From Siphonodentalium dalli (lineage: Eukaryota > Mollusca > Scaphopoda > Gadilida > Siphonodentaliidae): a stretch of 64,000 nt of DNA. Shown here one piece after another: positions 1-10,835 of the stretch (the first letter of the stretch is position 1; the number at the start of each line of letters is the position of its first letter). The notes beneath the pieces were generated by a model. That model saw only the letters and a list, made by a program, of their open reading frames with translations, was not told the DNA's origin and did no database searches. The translations under genes and the position numbers were made by a program. Location: contig CP136062.1 of NCBI GenBank assembly GCA_032622095.1, forward strand, positions 164,692,590 through 164,756,589, read 5' to 3'.

Positions 1-475
1 AAAGTTGAAATGTGCCACAAACTAATTTTGTTTTGTTTTTGTTTTTTGTTTTTTGTTTATAAATTAGTTGTTATGATCACACTGACAGACCCACAAAAGA
101 ACAGTGATTATATGTGAAATGAAAATATAAACAAATGAGAGCTAAATGAAATATCCGGTGATGGCTGTGACATACTCTAAGGTGCCTATAAAACGTGATG
201 GTCTATAATGGGGGGTGAATATTGGTGAAAATTAAATATAGTGAACCCAAATGTAATAATGATAGTTGGGAAATTCCCAGAATTAACAATTGTTTGACAC
301 GTTTGATAGGCACCTCTGAGTAGAGTAGCAGAAAAGCAAGCAACTTACAATGACATGCAAAGCAGTGGAGCTGAAGTTGATGGTCAAATGGCACCCACCG
401 CCAAGCTCATAAACATTAAATTGGTCAAGCAGAATAGCCTGCGTGTAATCACACGAGCAGAAATACTTACAAAGA
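1..475. other. AT-rich intronic DNA, no gene seen
   Basis: I see no coding or RNA feature here. The stretch should lie in a VPS4 intron downstream of exon 4. It begins with a T/G-rich tract. A short word near 178 (ACTCTAAGGTG) recurs near 4421, suggesting an old dispersed repeat. Confidence 0.5.
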
Positions 476-1150
476 TCACGCATTTCTGAGGGGGCCACCA
501 AAGGGGGGGGCTAACCAAGATAAAGCCGCAATTCCATATGAAATGGCATCCCGGATACTGGCCATATACAGAACCAGAGACTGGCCAGATAAATGTACAC
601 CGTCTGATTTAAAGTGCAGGGGCTCATCAATAAAACGCCTATGTGGCCACGTTTCCCAAGCTGCTGTAGCTTGCGATAAGGCCCAACTAAGCTGGTCATT
701 GAAGTTGGAAACGTGGCCATTATAAATTTCAACAGATTTATGACCCCGCACTGCCAAACGGGGCATAGCATGGCACACTAAAACCTTTTTTACTGATGCT
801 ATGCTCCGGAACACGGTGCACATGCTGAGAATATCAGGCACTACTGAGGTGGGGAGGCTCCGACAGAGATCATTGGATCCACATTGCACAATAATGGCAT
901 GTGGTAAAAATTGTCGTAATTCCGTTTGTAATGCCAACAGATCTGGGACATGGGCACCCCCTTTGTGGAAAAATCTGATATTGACCGGGATGCCCATATA
1001 ATTTTGTATTCTGAGGTCCCCCGAGATATCGTGACCGTTGAAAGTCGACCCATGGCGATCCGCGTAGCCAAGTTGTTCACCCAAGCGACGAATGAAAGAA
1101 TGCCCAACCACGGCTACACGGATCTCCATGTGTGGAACGTAAAAAGCCAT
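476..1150 (-). CDS. SGNH/GDSL-type hydrolase-like ORF of retroelement type
   Basis: This is an open 224-codon frame starting at a true ATG (1148-1150). The SGNH hydrolase blocks are visible in order: GHSF with the candidate nucleophile Ser18, Gly64/65 in the block II position, GSND with Gly91 and Asn93, and DGVH with Asp183 and His186. All four catalytic positions are therefore kept. SGNH hydrolases cleave esters, but in invertebrate genomes short stand-alone domains of this kind often belong to tyrosine-recombinase retrotransposons (DIRS/Ngaro group) or LINE ORF1 proteins. I saw no recombinase or reverse transcriptase next to it, so it is probably an orphaned mobile-element piece inside the VPS4 gene. 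It has no signal peptide. The product class is well supported; the parent element is inference. Confidence 0.7.
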   Translation of the reverse strand: MAFYVPHMEIRVAVVGHSFIRRLGEQLGYADRHGSTFNGHDISGDLRIQNYMGIPVNIRFFHKGGAHVPDLLALQTELRQFLPHAIIVQCGSNDLCRSLPTSVVPDILSMCTVFRSIASVKKVLVCHAMPRLAVRGHKSVEIYNGHVSNFNDQLSWALSQATAAWETWPHRRFIDEPLHFKSDGVHLSGQSLVLYMASIRDAISYGIAALSWLAPPFGGPLRNA

Positions 1151-3058
1151 TAAGAAATCGACTATTTACTTAAATTCTGAAACAATTTGAGCTCGGCGGC
1201 AGGTACCTACCATGAAAAGTTAAAAAGTTTAGGAGTTTATAATTTGTGAACTGCACACCTTGAAGATCGGAGATAGAAAGAAAGTGCGCAGTTGTTAATT
1301 AGTGTATTGCTGCGCAGTATAAGATATAGTTCCGCAAGTGGAAACTATAATTTGCTGGAAGTTTATTTAGACTGACTAATTACTCGTAAAACTTTACGAT
1401 GGTTAATGATTTAATGGCAATCTATAACGTTGTGAAAGAAATATATATTTACCAATAGTATTGCACCATCTTGCATCAGCTTTCTTGTCGGAAGCTCGCA
1501 GGTGAAGTTGTGAAGCGGTAGCTTCTCGCAAAATCTCGCGTTGTGAGAATCGAGATCACCGGCGCGAATTTTAAAATTACTGGTGCCTTGACGGAGACAT
1601 AAAACCCTTGGAGCGATGTTCCAATGGTAATTTAGTTTGTTTGGGCTCACAATTGAATTAATTTATACACATTTACCACCATTTGATCGCCGTGACGGGA
1701 CCGCACTGTACGACCAAGACATCGTTTGTGATCGCATGTATATCGACGTTTCCGGGACGCGTAATCAACACTTGTTTTGCCGATATAGTGACCAGTGTAT
1801 TCAATCTCGTACTTAGGGTAATGATGGTCGCGGTTATCCGGTTGTGATTACGTTAATGCCCGCAGCGGTTAACCGGATAGGAAAAAACCCAAACGTCCCA
1901 GCACTAGAAGACGGGACAGATGACCACGTGGCATTGTTGATATACATGTACATACCTCAAAATTGGCCACGACAATTAAGCAATGCTGTGGCAAATTCCG
2001 TGGCAACATGCCACCGCATTAAGTATGCCGTGGGACATTTTTCCTTATTTCTATGGGCTCCAAAAGTAGTGAAGATAGGACCTACATGTACTACCACAGA
2101 TCTTTATATAAATACCTGATGCTAAACTGGCACAAAATGCAACATTATTACTGGCTAGGCTTTTCATGGAAACTTTTTGATGGGAAAGCTGACCATGTGG
2201 TATTGTTGACATGGTTTGAGGCTCGAAAAGGGACTGTGAAATATTCTAATATCCGATATTTAAACATGACAAAAATACCAGTAAACTGGTGCAATATTGA
2301 GTTGAGCTCTCGATTTGTATGTGCCACACCTGTGCTAACAAGCGACGGCATATCGGCGTTATCATTGGGTTGCCACAGGTAGTACTAACTGGATCTCTGA
2401 ATAATAAGGGTACTGTTTTATTATTTGAAGGGATCTTTACATCTTATGTTATTTATGGTGACCAGTAGGCCATGTTGGGGATTTGTTTTGACTTAACAAT
2501 TGGCGGATTTCTGCATCGACCTATTTTTAATAAGCGAGTAAATGTCGATTAGTCGACTAAACTTTCAACACTAGTCGATGAGTTTTCAGATCTATCAGTG
2601 GAGTGGCCATCCCCGGGCATTGCTATAGGCCAGTTTTCTTTTATAAAAACCTATTTTGTGACTCATATTGATTGTGATTGTATTCAACTGACACTTTGGG
2701 TATGTATCCAACTGATATTTGAACATTTCATGAATCGTGATGTCACGTGAACAGAGTATGTGGGCTATTCACTTTGACAGCACCGGTCTCTTTGGTGTGA
2801 TGATGTGATGGTTTGACTTATACTGACAAAGCATTAATCAGGACTGCATATTATTCAGGCATCAAGTGCATGATTCCTTGCGTCCTGTTAACCGTCAGTG
2901 TTGGTGGTCGGCCTTCCTGGGATCCCGGGGCAAAAGGGGGTTGAGCTCTGTCTGTGGCAAAATGTGAAGCCATGGTTGGGGAGGGGAATTGTGCCGCTCA
3001 ACGATACCATGCATATATATCATCTTAAATTTTCATTATGAACTTGAATATGTAGAGT
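1151..3058. other. Unassigned intronic DNA
   Basis: About 1.9 kb without a recognised gene. Short open frames (for example 1844-2119 and 2053-2382) have no recognisable domain. Words such as GACCACGTGGCATTGTTGA (near 1921) and a near copy at 2191 point to an old internal duplication. Confidence 0.4.
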
Positions 3059-3225
3059 ATATACCGTAATAAAATGAATGCTGGTGTTTTTAAATGGATA
3101 CTGAAAATTATGCCATGAGTGAGCAAGACAAATGTTATTTAAATAACTATATGCCTCATTCGCAATGACATAATTTAATACATATCCACTTAAAATCACC
3201 AGATATTCATTTTATTACAGTATAT
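3059..3225. mobile_element. Small TA-flanked MITE with terminal inverted repeats
   Basis: The ends are inverted copies: ATATACCGTAATAAAATGAA on the left and, read on the other strand, ATATACTGTAATAAAATGAA on the right, followed by a more diverged inner match. The outermost TA pairs suit a Tc1/mariner-type target duplication. At 167 bp it has no coding capacity, so it is a non-autonomous element. Confidence 0.65.
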
Positions 3226-3605
3226 GCATTCCCAAAGTAATTCGCCATCTGCAGAATAGAGAAATATAGTTCCCGAATTAATCAGTTATTTTCCCCACAA
3301 TTCTGTCAAATTTTAACATAAAACAGATTTTTATTATAACCATAAAAGTAAAGGTAAAATAACTCGACTGATTCGAGAGTACTTTCAAATATCCCGGTAT
3401 TCCATTGGTACGTGGGGGATATCTAAATTAATATTTTACTGCGATTTATTCAATAAATCACCACTATTTAATTTATCGCCATTGAGAGTATAATGAAACA
3501 ATTATAACTTAATTGCAATTGATCTGGGATATATGCTTTCATAAAACATGTTACTTCTGTATGGAATTTTCACAATGCCCTGACTTTTTAAATGAATTGA
3601 ATTAC
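3226..3605. other. AT-rich intron sequence next to VPS4 exon 4
   Basis: No gene or clear repeat. It is the start of the intron following VPS4 exon 4 on the minus strand, with donor GTAATT at 3605 going down. No further VPS4 exon was found between here and base 1. Confidence 0.5.
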
Positions 3606-3688
3606 CTGTCAGCTGATTCTCCAACTTTTTTGTCTCTTTATCTTTCTCATCACCATCCTCATCCTCACTGTCTGAGTTATTTTTTCCT
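3606..3688 (-). CDS. VPS4: VPS4 exon 4 (acidic linker between MIT and AAA domains)
   Basis: Read on the minus strand, an acceptor (TTGTAG) is followed by 83 coding bases and a donor (G|GTAATT). The frame gives an acidic, serine-rich stretch (NNSDSEDEDGDEKDKE) ending in KKLENQLT. This matches the VPS4 linker, where a Ser/Asp/Glu-rich segment precedes the KLQ-x-QL motif just before the ATPase domain. The exon needs a two-base leftover from exon 3 and leaves one base for the next exon; both fit. It encodes residues 93-119 of the reconstructed protein. The AAA ATPase exons that must follow are not in the window. The identity rests on the match in order, phase and content with exons 1-3. Confidence 0.85.
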
Positions 3689-3906
3689 CTACAATATAAA
3701 ATATCAAGAAATCTTAGAGTGAAGGAAAGACTCTTACTCCTTACTCCTGGGAGGGATTATGTTAATTGACAACTCCATAATGGTAACTATCGTTCCACTG
3801 GATTTGAACTGGCCCCTTCTATAATTCTTTATAATTATCATATATACCAAATACTCAAAATGCTTATATGATTCCCACTTGACCTCGAGGAAACCATTAA
3901 AATATA

Positions 3907-4014
3907 GCAAATTTGATTTTTGAGACAATGCAAATTTTTTATATAATTATAAATAATAAAAATGGCGTTTTTAATCTAAAAAAAAAATTGCATTGTCTCA
4001 AAAATCTAATTTGC
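3907..4014. repeat. Short foldback (hairpin) repeat
   Basis: The left arm contains GATTTTTGAGACAATGCAA and the right arm carries its reverse complement, separated by an A/T-rich loop of about 40 bases. Each arm is about 33 bp with one or two mismatches. It is a MITE-like hairpin in VPS4 intron 3. Confidence 0.6.
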
Positions 4015-4667
4015 TTCTAAAAATAGGCGCCTGGTGTGTTGTATAGTCCCAAGCATGTTCTAAGAGCAATGCTCGACATGTTTCGGAGGCATAAAATATA
4101 TAACATTGCTGCTGTGTCGTACCTCCTATATACATTAAAATATAGTTAAGTTTAAATATAGTCGACAGTTTCCGGAACACTAAATATACAATATTTCATG
4201 AATATAAATAAAACAGCATATCATATGAACACACTCCGACTAAAAATACTTGATATTTCTAAACCGGTCACTATACAGGTGATGAGTGTATCATAATGAA
4301 CATGCACATGAAATATGAACACGATCCGATAAAACATACATGAGTTATCACATCGGATAACATGTGTCTATTGACAGACGGACAGATGGACGACGGGTGG
4401 TTGATCCAGATGTCGGCATTACTCTAAGGTGACTAATAATTGTGATGGCCTAATAATATTGATGGTGGGGATTTACATGTAGCTTAAATTTATGAAAGTA
4501 TCAATGACACTGTAGCTCAACTTGGGGAGACGTTAATAATTGTATGCTGAGCAGTCAATAGAATGATAAAGAAGGAAAGTCTAAAAGTTTCAGAAAATGG
4601 ATTGTATTGTGTAAATGAAATTGATTTCATTCTAAACATTTCTCCACTAAATCAGGGCATGCAGGGT
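4015..4667. other. Unassigned intron 3 sequence
   Basis: No gene or well-defined repeat. Near 4421 it shares the ACTCTAAGGTG word with position ~178. Confidence 0.4.
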
Positions 4668-5850
4668 GTACCGATGGATTAAAATGTGAAATCCAAGATG
4701 GCTCCTAGTGCCCATGTTTTCTAACAAATTTCGGAAGAATTGGACATCTACAATCTAGAGGTCACACCAAATAAACAAATGAAGTTTGGATGAAAGATGA
4801 TGGATGTGGCAAGTAGTGTGTGTCAAAGTATTTTTAGTCATGAAATGAGTTAAATCCAAGATGGCCACTGGTGACCATATTTTTAACGAAATTCGGAAAA
4901 TATCGCTGGCCCCCATCTAGATGTCACCATGAAGATCCATATCGAGATTGATTGGATGATGAGGGATGTGGCCTGTAGGTTGTGTCGAAGGATTTAGTCA
5001 TGCAAAGAGTAAAATCAAACATGGCAGCCACGTTTTACAACGAATTTCCGAAAATGGCTCCCATCCAGAGGTCACCCTGAAGATGCATATAACATTTGGA
5101 GATGATCGGATGAGGGATGTGGCCTGTAGAGTGAGCCAAAGGAAATTGTTGATGGACGCATGCACACACGATGGACACAAACCCACGGCAATAGCTCAAA
5201 TTTAACAAAGTAAACTTGAGCTAATAACAGTGATGGCAATTTACTCTATGTCTCAATGCCATATAATAGTGATCATTTGCAATTTTCTCCAAAATTAATA
5301 ATCGTGCTGACACTATTATTATGCACCTGAGAGTATGTGTACCATACAAGGTATGGGACTCACTCAGCCCTCTCAATTCAGATTTCTTGCCTTCGACAAT
5401 CCACTGTGGCAACCATTGCCATGGGTCCAGTTTGCTTCAGCGAATGGCTTCGGTATTGCTGATTGTCGTAGCCAATTATGAGGGTTACGGCAATCAGCAC
5501 ATGGTCAGTAGGTTGTGCCAAAGGATTTAGACATGCAAAGACTAAAATACAAGATGGATGCCGGCTGCCATGTTTTTCATTAAAATCATTCATATTTGAT
5601 AGCTCTCATCTAGAGGTGATCCTAATCATGCTTGTAAATGTACTAAACATTCCTTAGATATATGCGGACTGCAGAGAATGCTGGATTCAAATTTAAAATC
5701 CAAGATGGCTACTTGTGGTCGTGTTTTTTAACAAATTTCAGAAATAATAATAGTGTCAGACCTAGAGGTCACGATGAAGATCCATATGAAGTTTGGTGAC
5801 GATCGGATGAGGGATATGGCCTGTAGGGTGAGCCAAAGGAATTTGTTGAT
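4668..5850. repeat. Diverged tandem repeat with 'AAGATGGC' units
   Basis: Units of roughly 160-175 bp recur, each opening with a variant of AAATCCAAGATGGC (4690, 4852, 5011, 5540, 5696). Each continues with TTCGGAAAAT-, CTAGAGGTCAC- and GATGAGGGATGTGGCCTGTA-like blocks. The units are substantially diverged and the array is interrupted between about 5200 and 5500. Open frames across it (for example 4966-5205) are by-products of the repeat. It lies in VPS4 intron 3. Confidence 0.6.
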
Positions 5851-6066
5851 GCAAACACGCACCATACAAGGTATGGGCATACATAAAAAGCTCGGATGGG
5901 TCTTATAATTGCAGGTGCAGAGGTTCTGATGTTCAATAAATGTGCCATGTTTCAAAATAATTGACCAAGTATAAATGAAGTAATACACTCGAACAAAATT
6001 ACATGCTTGCAGAAACCTTGTAAGTTGAAAAAAGGTAAAAACTCCACTAAAAAAAGTCGGCCAGAC

Positions 6067-6208
6067 CTCATAATCGCACGTGCAGCATATTTAACTGGCT
6101 TCTTGCTACCCTTTCCCTTTTTGAGATACTGCTTGAGTGTTTCTGCTCTGTCGAGGTAGGTGATACACTTGGCCCGTAAGCTTTCCTTAGCTTTGACACT
6201 TTGAGCAT
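6067..6208 (-). CDS. VPS4: VPS4 exon 3 (C-terminal part of MIT domain and start of linker)
   Basis: On the minus strand a pyrimidine-rich acceptor (CTTTTTCAG) precedes 142 coding bases. The first two bases join the T left by exon 2 to make Tyr45. The frame then reads [13 protein letters not shown] and [17 protein letters not shown] followed by KKPVK. This is the third MIT helix and its conserved 'RAKC..YLDRAE.LK.YL' signature, which binds MIT-interacting motifs of ESCRT-III subunits. The donor AG|GTCTGG at 6067/6066 is the one whose phase fits exon 4, but it adds eight residues (YAARAIMR) after KKPVK that I do not recognise from VPS4. An earlier donor near 6105 would drop the conserved KKPVK, so the exon's 3' edge is less certain than its body. 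Confidence 0.85.
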
Positions 6209-6354
6209 CTGAAAAAGATTAACCCTTTATTTACTCAATGGAATCTCTCATTCAATTTCAGTTATAAACGTAGACATTATAGAATTTTATTATTCATCTG
6301 AAGGAATGTTCAGGATATTAACCATTCATGACGGGAGCTGCTCTTGTGCAGTAT

Positions 6355-6998
6355 TAAAGGGGTACTTTACGCCAATTCAATAAATTCCCGGTAACAATTG
6401 CGATCTAATTAATATCAATATTATATTTTAAAATAACGTATTTGAGTCGACGATGTCTACTGAAAAAGTTCCGGTTAACAGGCTATCATAAAAGTCAAAT
6501 TGAATTATTTAATATAAATGAATTTATGGCTGGAGTCATAAAATGGCGAATTGTGCCATTACGAGTTACCGTTCTTGAAATCTCAAATGTTGGGTGTCTT
6601 TTATCGACGGCCGTTTACGACGAACATTATTGAGTTGCGAACAAAACATGTTACATGCAAAAGGAAGTCCGGCTATAACCAATTTGGAAAAAAAGAGAAG
6701 AAACAAGATTCATAAAGCGTCAAGTATTTTTTTATAGGGGGTGAGATTGTTCGATTGAAGAGATTGCAGGCATCAATTGAACTTCCGGTTCATCCTGCAA
6801 CCTGCGTCTTCTCCGGTGAAGGTCAAAAACATGGAGCGTAGTTTGAAATCGTAATATTTTTATTTCCAAGATCAATATTTTCGTCGCTAAATTAGGTTTA
6901 TACGAAACTCATATAACACGAACAGAATCTAACTTGAAAGTTATGTCAATGAGAGTAAATAAAAAAATTGCCTATCTCTGTGTACAGTACCCCTTTAA
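6355..6998. mobile_element. Non-autonomous TIR element with TTAAAGGGGTAC ends
   Basis: The left end reads TTAAAGGGGTACTTTAC; the right end on the other strand reads TTAAAGGGGTACTGTAC, a 17-bp inverted repeat with one mismatch. The 644-bp interior has no transposase. Its 63-codon frame at 6442-6633 has no recognisable domain. A similar word, TACAGTTCCCCTTTAA, sits in the loop of the hairpin at 22968-23212, so related termini occur elsewhere. It lies about 150 bp inside VPS4 intron 2. Confidence 0.6.
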
Positions 6999-7010
6999 AT
7001 ATGATGTGGC

Positions 7011-7153
7011 AGTGCATTCTCTTATATATGCGAGTCTCTCATAGGAAGACTCGCATATATAAGAGAATGCACTGACTTACAAGGTCAAGATAAATATTGT
7101 TAGGCCAACGTATGCGACTCCTTATGGTAGACTCGCATATATAAGAGAATGTA
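7011..7153. repeat. Perfect 27-bp inverted repeat plus a third copy
   Basis: Bases 7011-7037 and 7047-7073 are perfect reverse complements (core GCATTCTCTTATATATGCGA) around a 9-base loop. A third copy of the right arm (AGACTCGCATATATAAGAGA) starts at 7129, with a degraded partner just before it. The unit looks like a duplicated small hairpin. Confidence 0.75.
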
Positions 7154-7554
7154 TTGGCACAGGGTTTTTGTAAAAATTTCAGGAAGCTCCATTCATGAAA
7201 GGGTAAGCCGACAACAGGCAGACAAACAGACAATACAATCTTGAGAGCAAGATTATTTAATTGGTAGGAAATATTAAAATAAAAAGTCCAACAAAATATG
7301 GCATGGTGTCTGAAGCTACGAAGGATAAAGTAGCATTCAGATGACTGCGTTGTGTTTACCTGTTACATTGGTCTGTTGTGATGACAAGATCCGTGGTCTG
7401 TGTTAACCATTCACGCAGGTGAGTTGTATACAGTGCGTAGGATCGATTTTGGAATAAATGCAATATTACAAATCAAACCTCATGTACAGTAGGCCTACAT
7501 GTATTTGTCATAAATGAATTCTGCTATAAATAATGTCGACATAGCAACTAAAAC
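7154..7554. other. Unassigned intron 2 sequence
   Basis: No gene or clear repeat is visible here. Confidence 0.4.
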
Positions 7555-7692
7555 TTAAAGGTACTAAATTCGATTCGATGGTCCCCATATGATCAGATTC
7601 CAACAACAACAACATTTTTTAGAAATTCCGCTTCAGTTATCAGAATCGATTAATTGTCCAAAAATAATGATAACCAGTCACTAAAACTGTAT
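7555..7692 (+). repeat. 5' piece of a foldback element split by an insertion
   Basis: From TTAAAGGTACTAAATTCGAT onward this matches the outer arm of the large foldback at 44530-45479, including GATTCGATGG, CAGATTCCAACA and GCTTCAGTTATCAGAAT. The match stops at about 7692 and resumes at about 9230, so the copy is interrupted. Confidence 0.7.
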
Positions 7693-9229
7693 TTCTACAC
7701 ATACCCACCCCACATATACGCACGCACATATTGAACGAAACAAAATCAGCATATTACTTTAAATATTACTATATACTAACTGAAACATACTCAATTCGCG
7801 AGCGTTTATCAGCGACGAAGGGGGCTTGTGGCACATTTTGATCTTAAACAGATCCACTTGGGAGCCCGCATTCAACATGATGTAGCATAGGGTCCAAAGG
7901 GGGACACATGCCAATTTGTGGGAACACTTTATTTGAAATAAAACGGTATTTTCTCCCCCACCTCTCCCCAACCCATATATATACATGTATATGCATCATG
8001 CATGTACATACAGAACTGAAACAGGCTCCATTCGGGAGCCTTTATCTGGCGATGGAGGGGCCTGCGGCCCCTTTGTGCGCTTCGCACACATTATATGACC
8101 TTAAACAGCTATATATAATACTAGATGGTGACCCGACTTCGTCCGGGCTTTGACCTTGAATTGTCTATTTTGAAGGCCAAGGTCAAGTGGGGTCACGATT
8201 TGACCCGTCCAAAACAGTGCCCGAACAAAAGTACCCGACAAAAGTACCCGTCGAAATCCATCCGGTTTTACCCGATTTGACCTTGAATTGGCCATTTTGA
8301 AGGTCAAGGTCAGGTGGGGTCAAACACCAACACCCCAAAAATGATGGAAATCGGCCCAGCGGATACCGGGAAATCGGCCCAGCGATTGACCCGACCAAAA
8401 CACAGTGCCCGAACAAAAGTACCCGACAAAAGTACCCGTCGAAATCCATCCGGTTTTACCCGATTTGACCTTGAATTGGCCATTTTGAAGGTCAAGGTCA
8501 GGTGGGGGTCAAACACCAACACCCCAAAAATGGTGGAAATCGGCCCAGCGGATACCGGGAAATCGGCCCAGCGGATACCGAGATACCCTATGCATCAAAT
8601 TTCGTCCGTAAAAATCCGCCAGTTTAACCCGATTTGATTTCCACTCAAGTATATAAACGCGCCTCATATACACACGCTCATTAATTATCAAGTTTCAACG
8701 TAAAGATAAATTACCATCGGTGCCCGAGATATCGCCAAGACGTCTGAAACTGTAAAATGCATCGGCCGGTTAAGCGTTAACGTGATCTAACGTTATGACC
8801 TCTAACGACGTCATAGAAATTACGCATTGTTTTTATCCTGATGGAAGATAGTACCACTTCTTCTTGATAATTGAGGCAGATAACTAAAACGGATACATAC
8901 GCATTATATATCGTTGGAAAGAGGAAACACGAAAGATTCTCACAGTGTCATTATTATGACTGGCATTTTATTATTCGCGCTGTTTCGAATCGATTTGTAA
9001 GCACCGAACTCAAATGAAAGTCCCGTAACACAGCGTAAAAACAGATTTGACCTCGGCACGTGAAAAGTTGACCTCGGATCTGAAAATCAATATGCCCATG
9101 TTCGTTCCCGGGTCGAATTACGTGTCCGTACCAAGTTTTGTCGAAATCGGTCCAGCCGTGTTCGAGTCCATCGCGAACACACACACACACACACACAGAT
9201 CTTCCAAAATATATAATAGATATAATAAA
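7693..9229 (+). mobile_element. Insertion inside the foldback element, ending in an RTE/SINE-like tail
   Basis: This 1.5-kb block sits between the two matched halves of the foldback copy. It contains a duplicated GAACTGAAACA...CTTTATC block (7785 and 8015), then GGTGACCCGACTTCGTCCGG (8127), and a 188-bp tandem duplication. Near 9135 it has GTCGAAATCGGTCCAGCCGT, then a (CA)n run and TATATAATAGAT. That ending resembles the 3' ends of RTE-clade LINEs and their SINEs. No reverse transcriptase is present, so it is a SINE-like or truncated copy, possibly more than one insertion. Boundaries come from comparison with the uninterrupted copy. Confidence 0.55.
8197..8580. repeat. 188-bp tandem duplication
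   Basis: Two adjacent copies start with a TTGACCCG-type word. Each contains GTGCCCGAACAAAAGTACCC (8217 and 8405, spacing 188), then GACCTTGAATTGGCCATTTT and CCAACACCCCAAAAATG. They are almost identical, so the duplication is young. Open frames here on both strands are repeat translations. Confidence 0.8.
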
Positions 9230-9355
9230 ATTGCCCGAAACGTGTTATTTATTAACATGTTGTTCAACGAAATTTGGCCTTATTATCAACACAATGCCTC
9301 TTGATTTTAGAGTTCCTTGACTCGAATAAAATATTTTTAACCCCAGAATCAAAAT
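9230..9355 (+). repeat. 3' piece of the interrupted foldback element
   Basis: The sequence resumes the foldback arm with ATTGCCCGAAACGTGTTATT, ACATGTTGTTC and TTTGGCCTTATTATCAACA, matching 44690-44760. After TTGATTTTAGAGTT it skips about 130 bp of the longer copy and continues with TCCTTGACTCG. Confidence 0.7.
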
Positions 9356-9689
9356 AAACAAAAATTGTTAATTTTAACATTTATTAGCTAAACAAATGTG
9401 TGTTCTCTGTAGTAGAGCGGACAAACCCAACAAGCTCACTAGAAGTAGGAGTTTAGACCATCGGCACCACACACGGGCTTGTGATACATCATTTTGAAGG
9501 TTATGACATTGTGCACCGGATAGGGCCCGCTGTAAAATATACAAATAATGCAAAAGATGATTTTGAGAGGTTTAAGCAGGTTTAAGCGGCAAAAATCGCT
9601 ATATTTTATAAATGCGACTAAGAGCGACACAACTGTAGAGAAATGCCAGTTTTTACGCCAAGATATTGTATTCTACCTACTTCTATATT
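9356..9689. other. Unassigned intron 2 sequence
   Basis: No gene or clear repeat is visible. The 63-codon minus-strand frame at 9439-9630 has no recognisable domain. Confidence 0.4.
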
Positions 9690-10320
9690 TCTAATATGAT
9701 AGTGCTCGATTTCATTGAAAGTTATCAAGATTTCTGAGATTTTTTGTAAAAATAGATTAAAAGCCGCAAATTTTCATGTTTTTTTTCCCACTTAATCAGG
9801 ACTAGTTCAATATTGTTTTGACTTGCGATCTTCAATATAGTCTAGAAAACTGCGGAGATATATTCCGCATATGGCAACATGTTGTTTATGTCAACATTAT
9901 TCAATAAGTGATGTGTTATGTAAGATTGAGACACACACCCCACCCCAAAATTCAGCAAAAAGTCACTGTATTGGGGACATTCGGCAGAATGAAATAAAAA
10001 ATCAGAGAATTTGGGATATCTTCCTGCTAATATATAGCAGTCTACATACTTATAGCTAACAAGTATGGTAACACCATGATTTCATTGATAGATGGCAAAA
10101 TGTCTGAGATTTATTGTGAAAATAGACAAAAACAAATGTTGATTTTCAATTGTTTTGCTCTCTTAATGGGTGATAATTCAATATTGCTTTGACGAGGGAT
10201 CTCAGAAATACCCTGGAAATTTGTGGAAATGATCACGGCATGTGTGCATAAGCCAGTTATGTCATCCTTTGTGACAGGTGCTGTTTGTGTAAGATTGTGT
10301 CACCTCTCACCAAAAAAATA
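9690..10320 (+). repeat. Dispersed repeat family, two diverged copies in tandem
   Basis: Two segments about 370 bp apart share TTTCATTGA, TTTGTAAAAATAGA-, TTCAATATTG(T/C)TTTGAC- and GTGTAAGATTG-like blocks. The part with CCCCAAAATTCAGCAAAAAG (about 9938) through the TATATAGCAGTCTACATACT region also matches 17898-18100 in reverse orientation. The family is unclassified. Confidence 0.6.
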
Positions 10321-10321
10321 A

Positions 10322-10835
10322 ATGTTGTCAGTTGTACATAATCCTGATTATAGCACAAACGAATACAAAGAACGCACCAGATGCAGAACTTCTCACAATC
10401 CACGCGACATGTGTCCTAATGCCTATCGTGGAAGGGGAGACCAGCCGAGCATAAGTGGACATCCTAACTCCAAGGAGTTTGTTAGATACAACTCTTCTGA
10501 AGAGGGAGGCCTGTATTTAGATTGCAATCTCTATGCCAGCCAGTGAGGTTTCTAATTGGTACTGGTGCAACAGTTTCATGCTCTCAAAGAAACTGTATGA
10601 CTACTTATCGGAAGATAAACCCAAACTGGATACCTATATATATGGTGATTTGGAGACAACAAATGGGCTGAAAATGAATTACCATGGTGCAGCAGAATGT
10701 GAGATAGTGTTCGAAGATGATACTATCAAACCGCGCATGATAGTGGTTGACATAAGCCAAGACGGAATTCTTGGCCTAAACGCTATAAGAAAGCATCATA
10801 TTGTTGTGGACATATGCCGTATGTTACATAAATAA
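10322..10835 (+). pseudogene. Decayed LTR-retrotransposon protease (gag-pol) fragment
   Basis: Two frames cover a retropepsin-like domain. The upstream frame ends with EEGGLYLDCNLY. A third frame over the junction reads FLIGTGATVS, the active-site motif with the catalytic Asp of D-T/S-G replaced by Gly. The downstream frame carries GDLETTNGLKMNYHG and DGILGLNA, the conserved ILG flap-distal motif. Such proteases process Gag-Pol of Metaviridae (Gypsy-type) elements. The frameshift near 10545 and the lost Asp show it is dead. No reverse transcriptase or LTR was recognised around it. Confidence 0.65.

Noticed and set aside
1-3605. Search for VPS4 AAA-ATPase exons
   Set aside because: No Walker A or Walker B coding sequence was found on the minus strand; these exons must lie outside the window.
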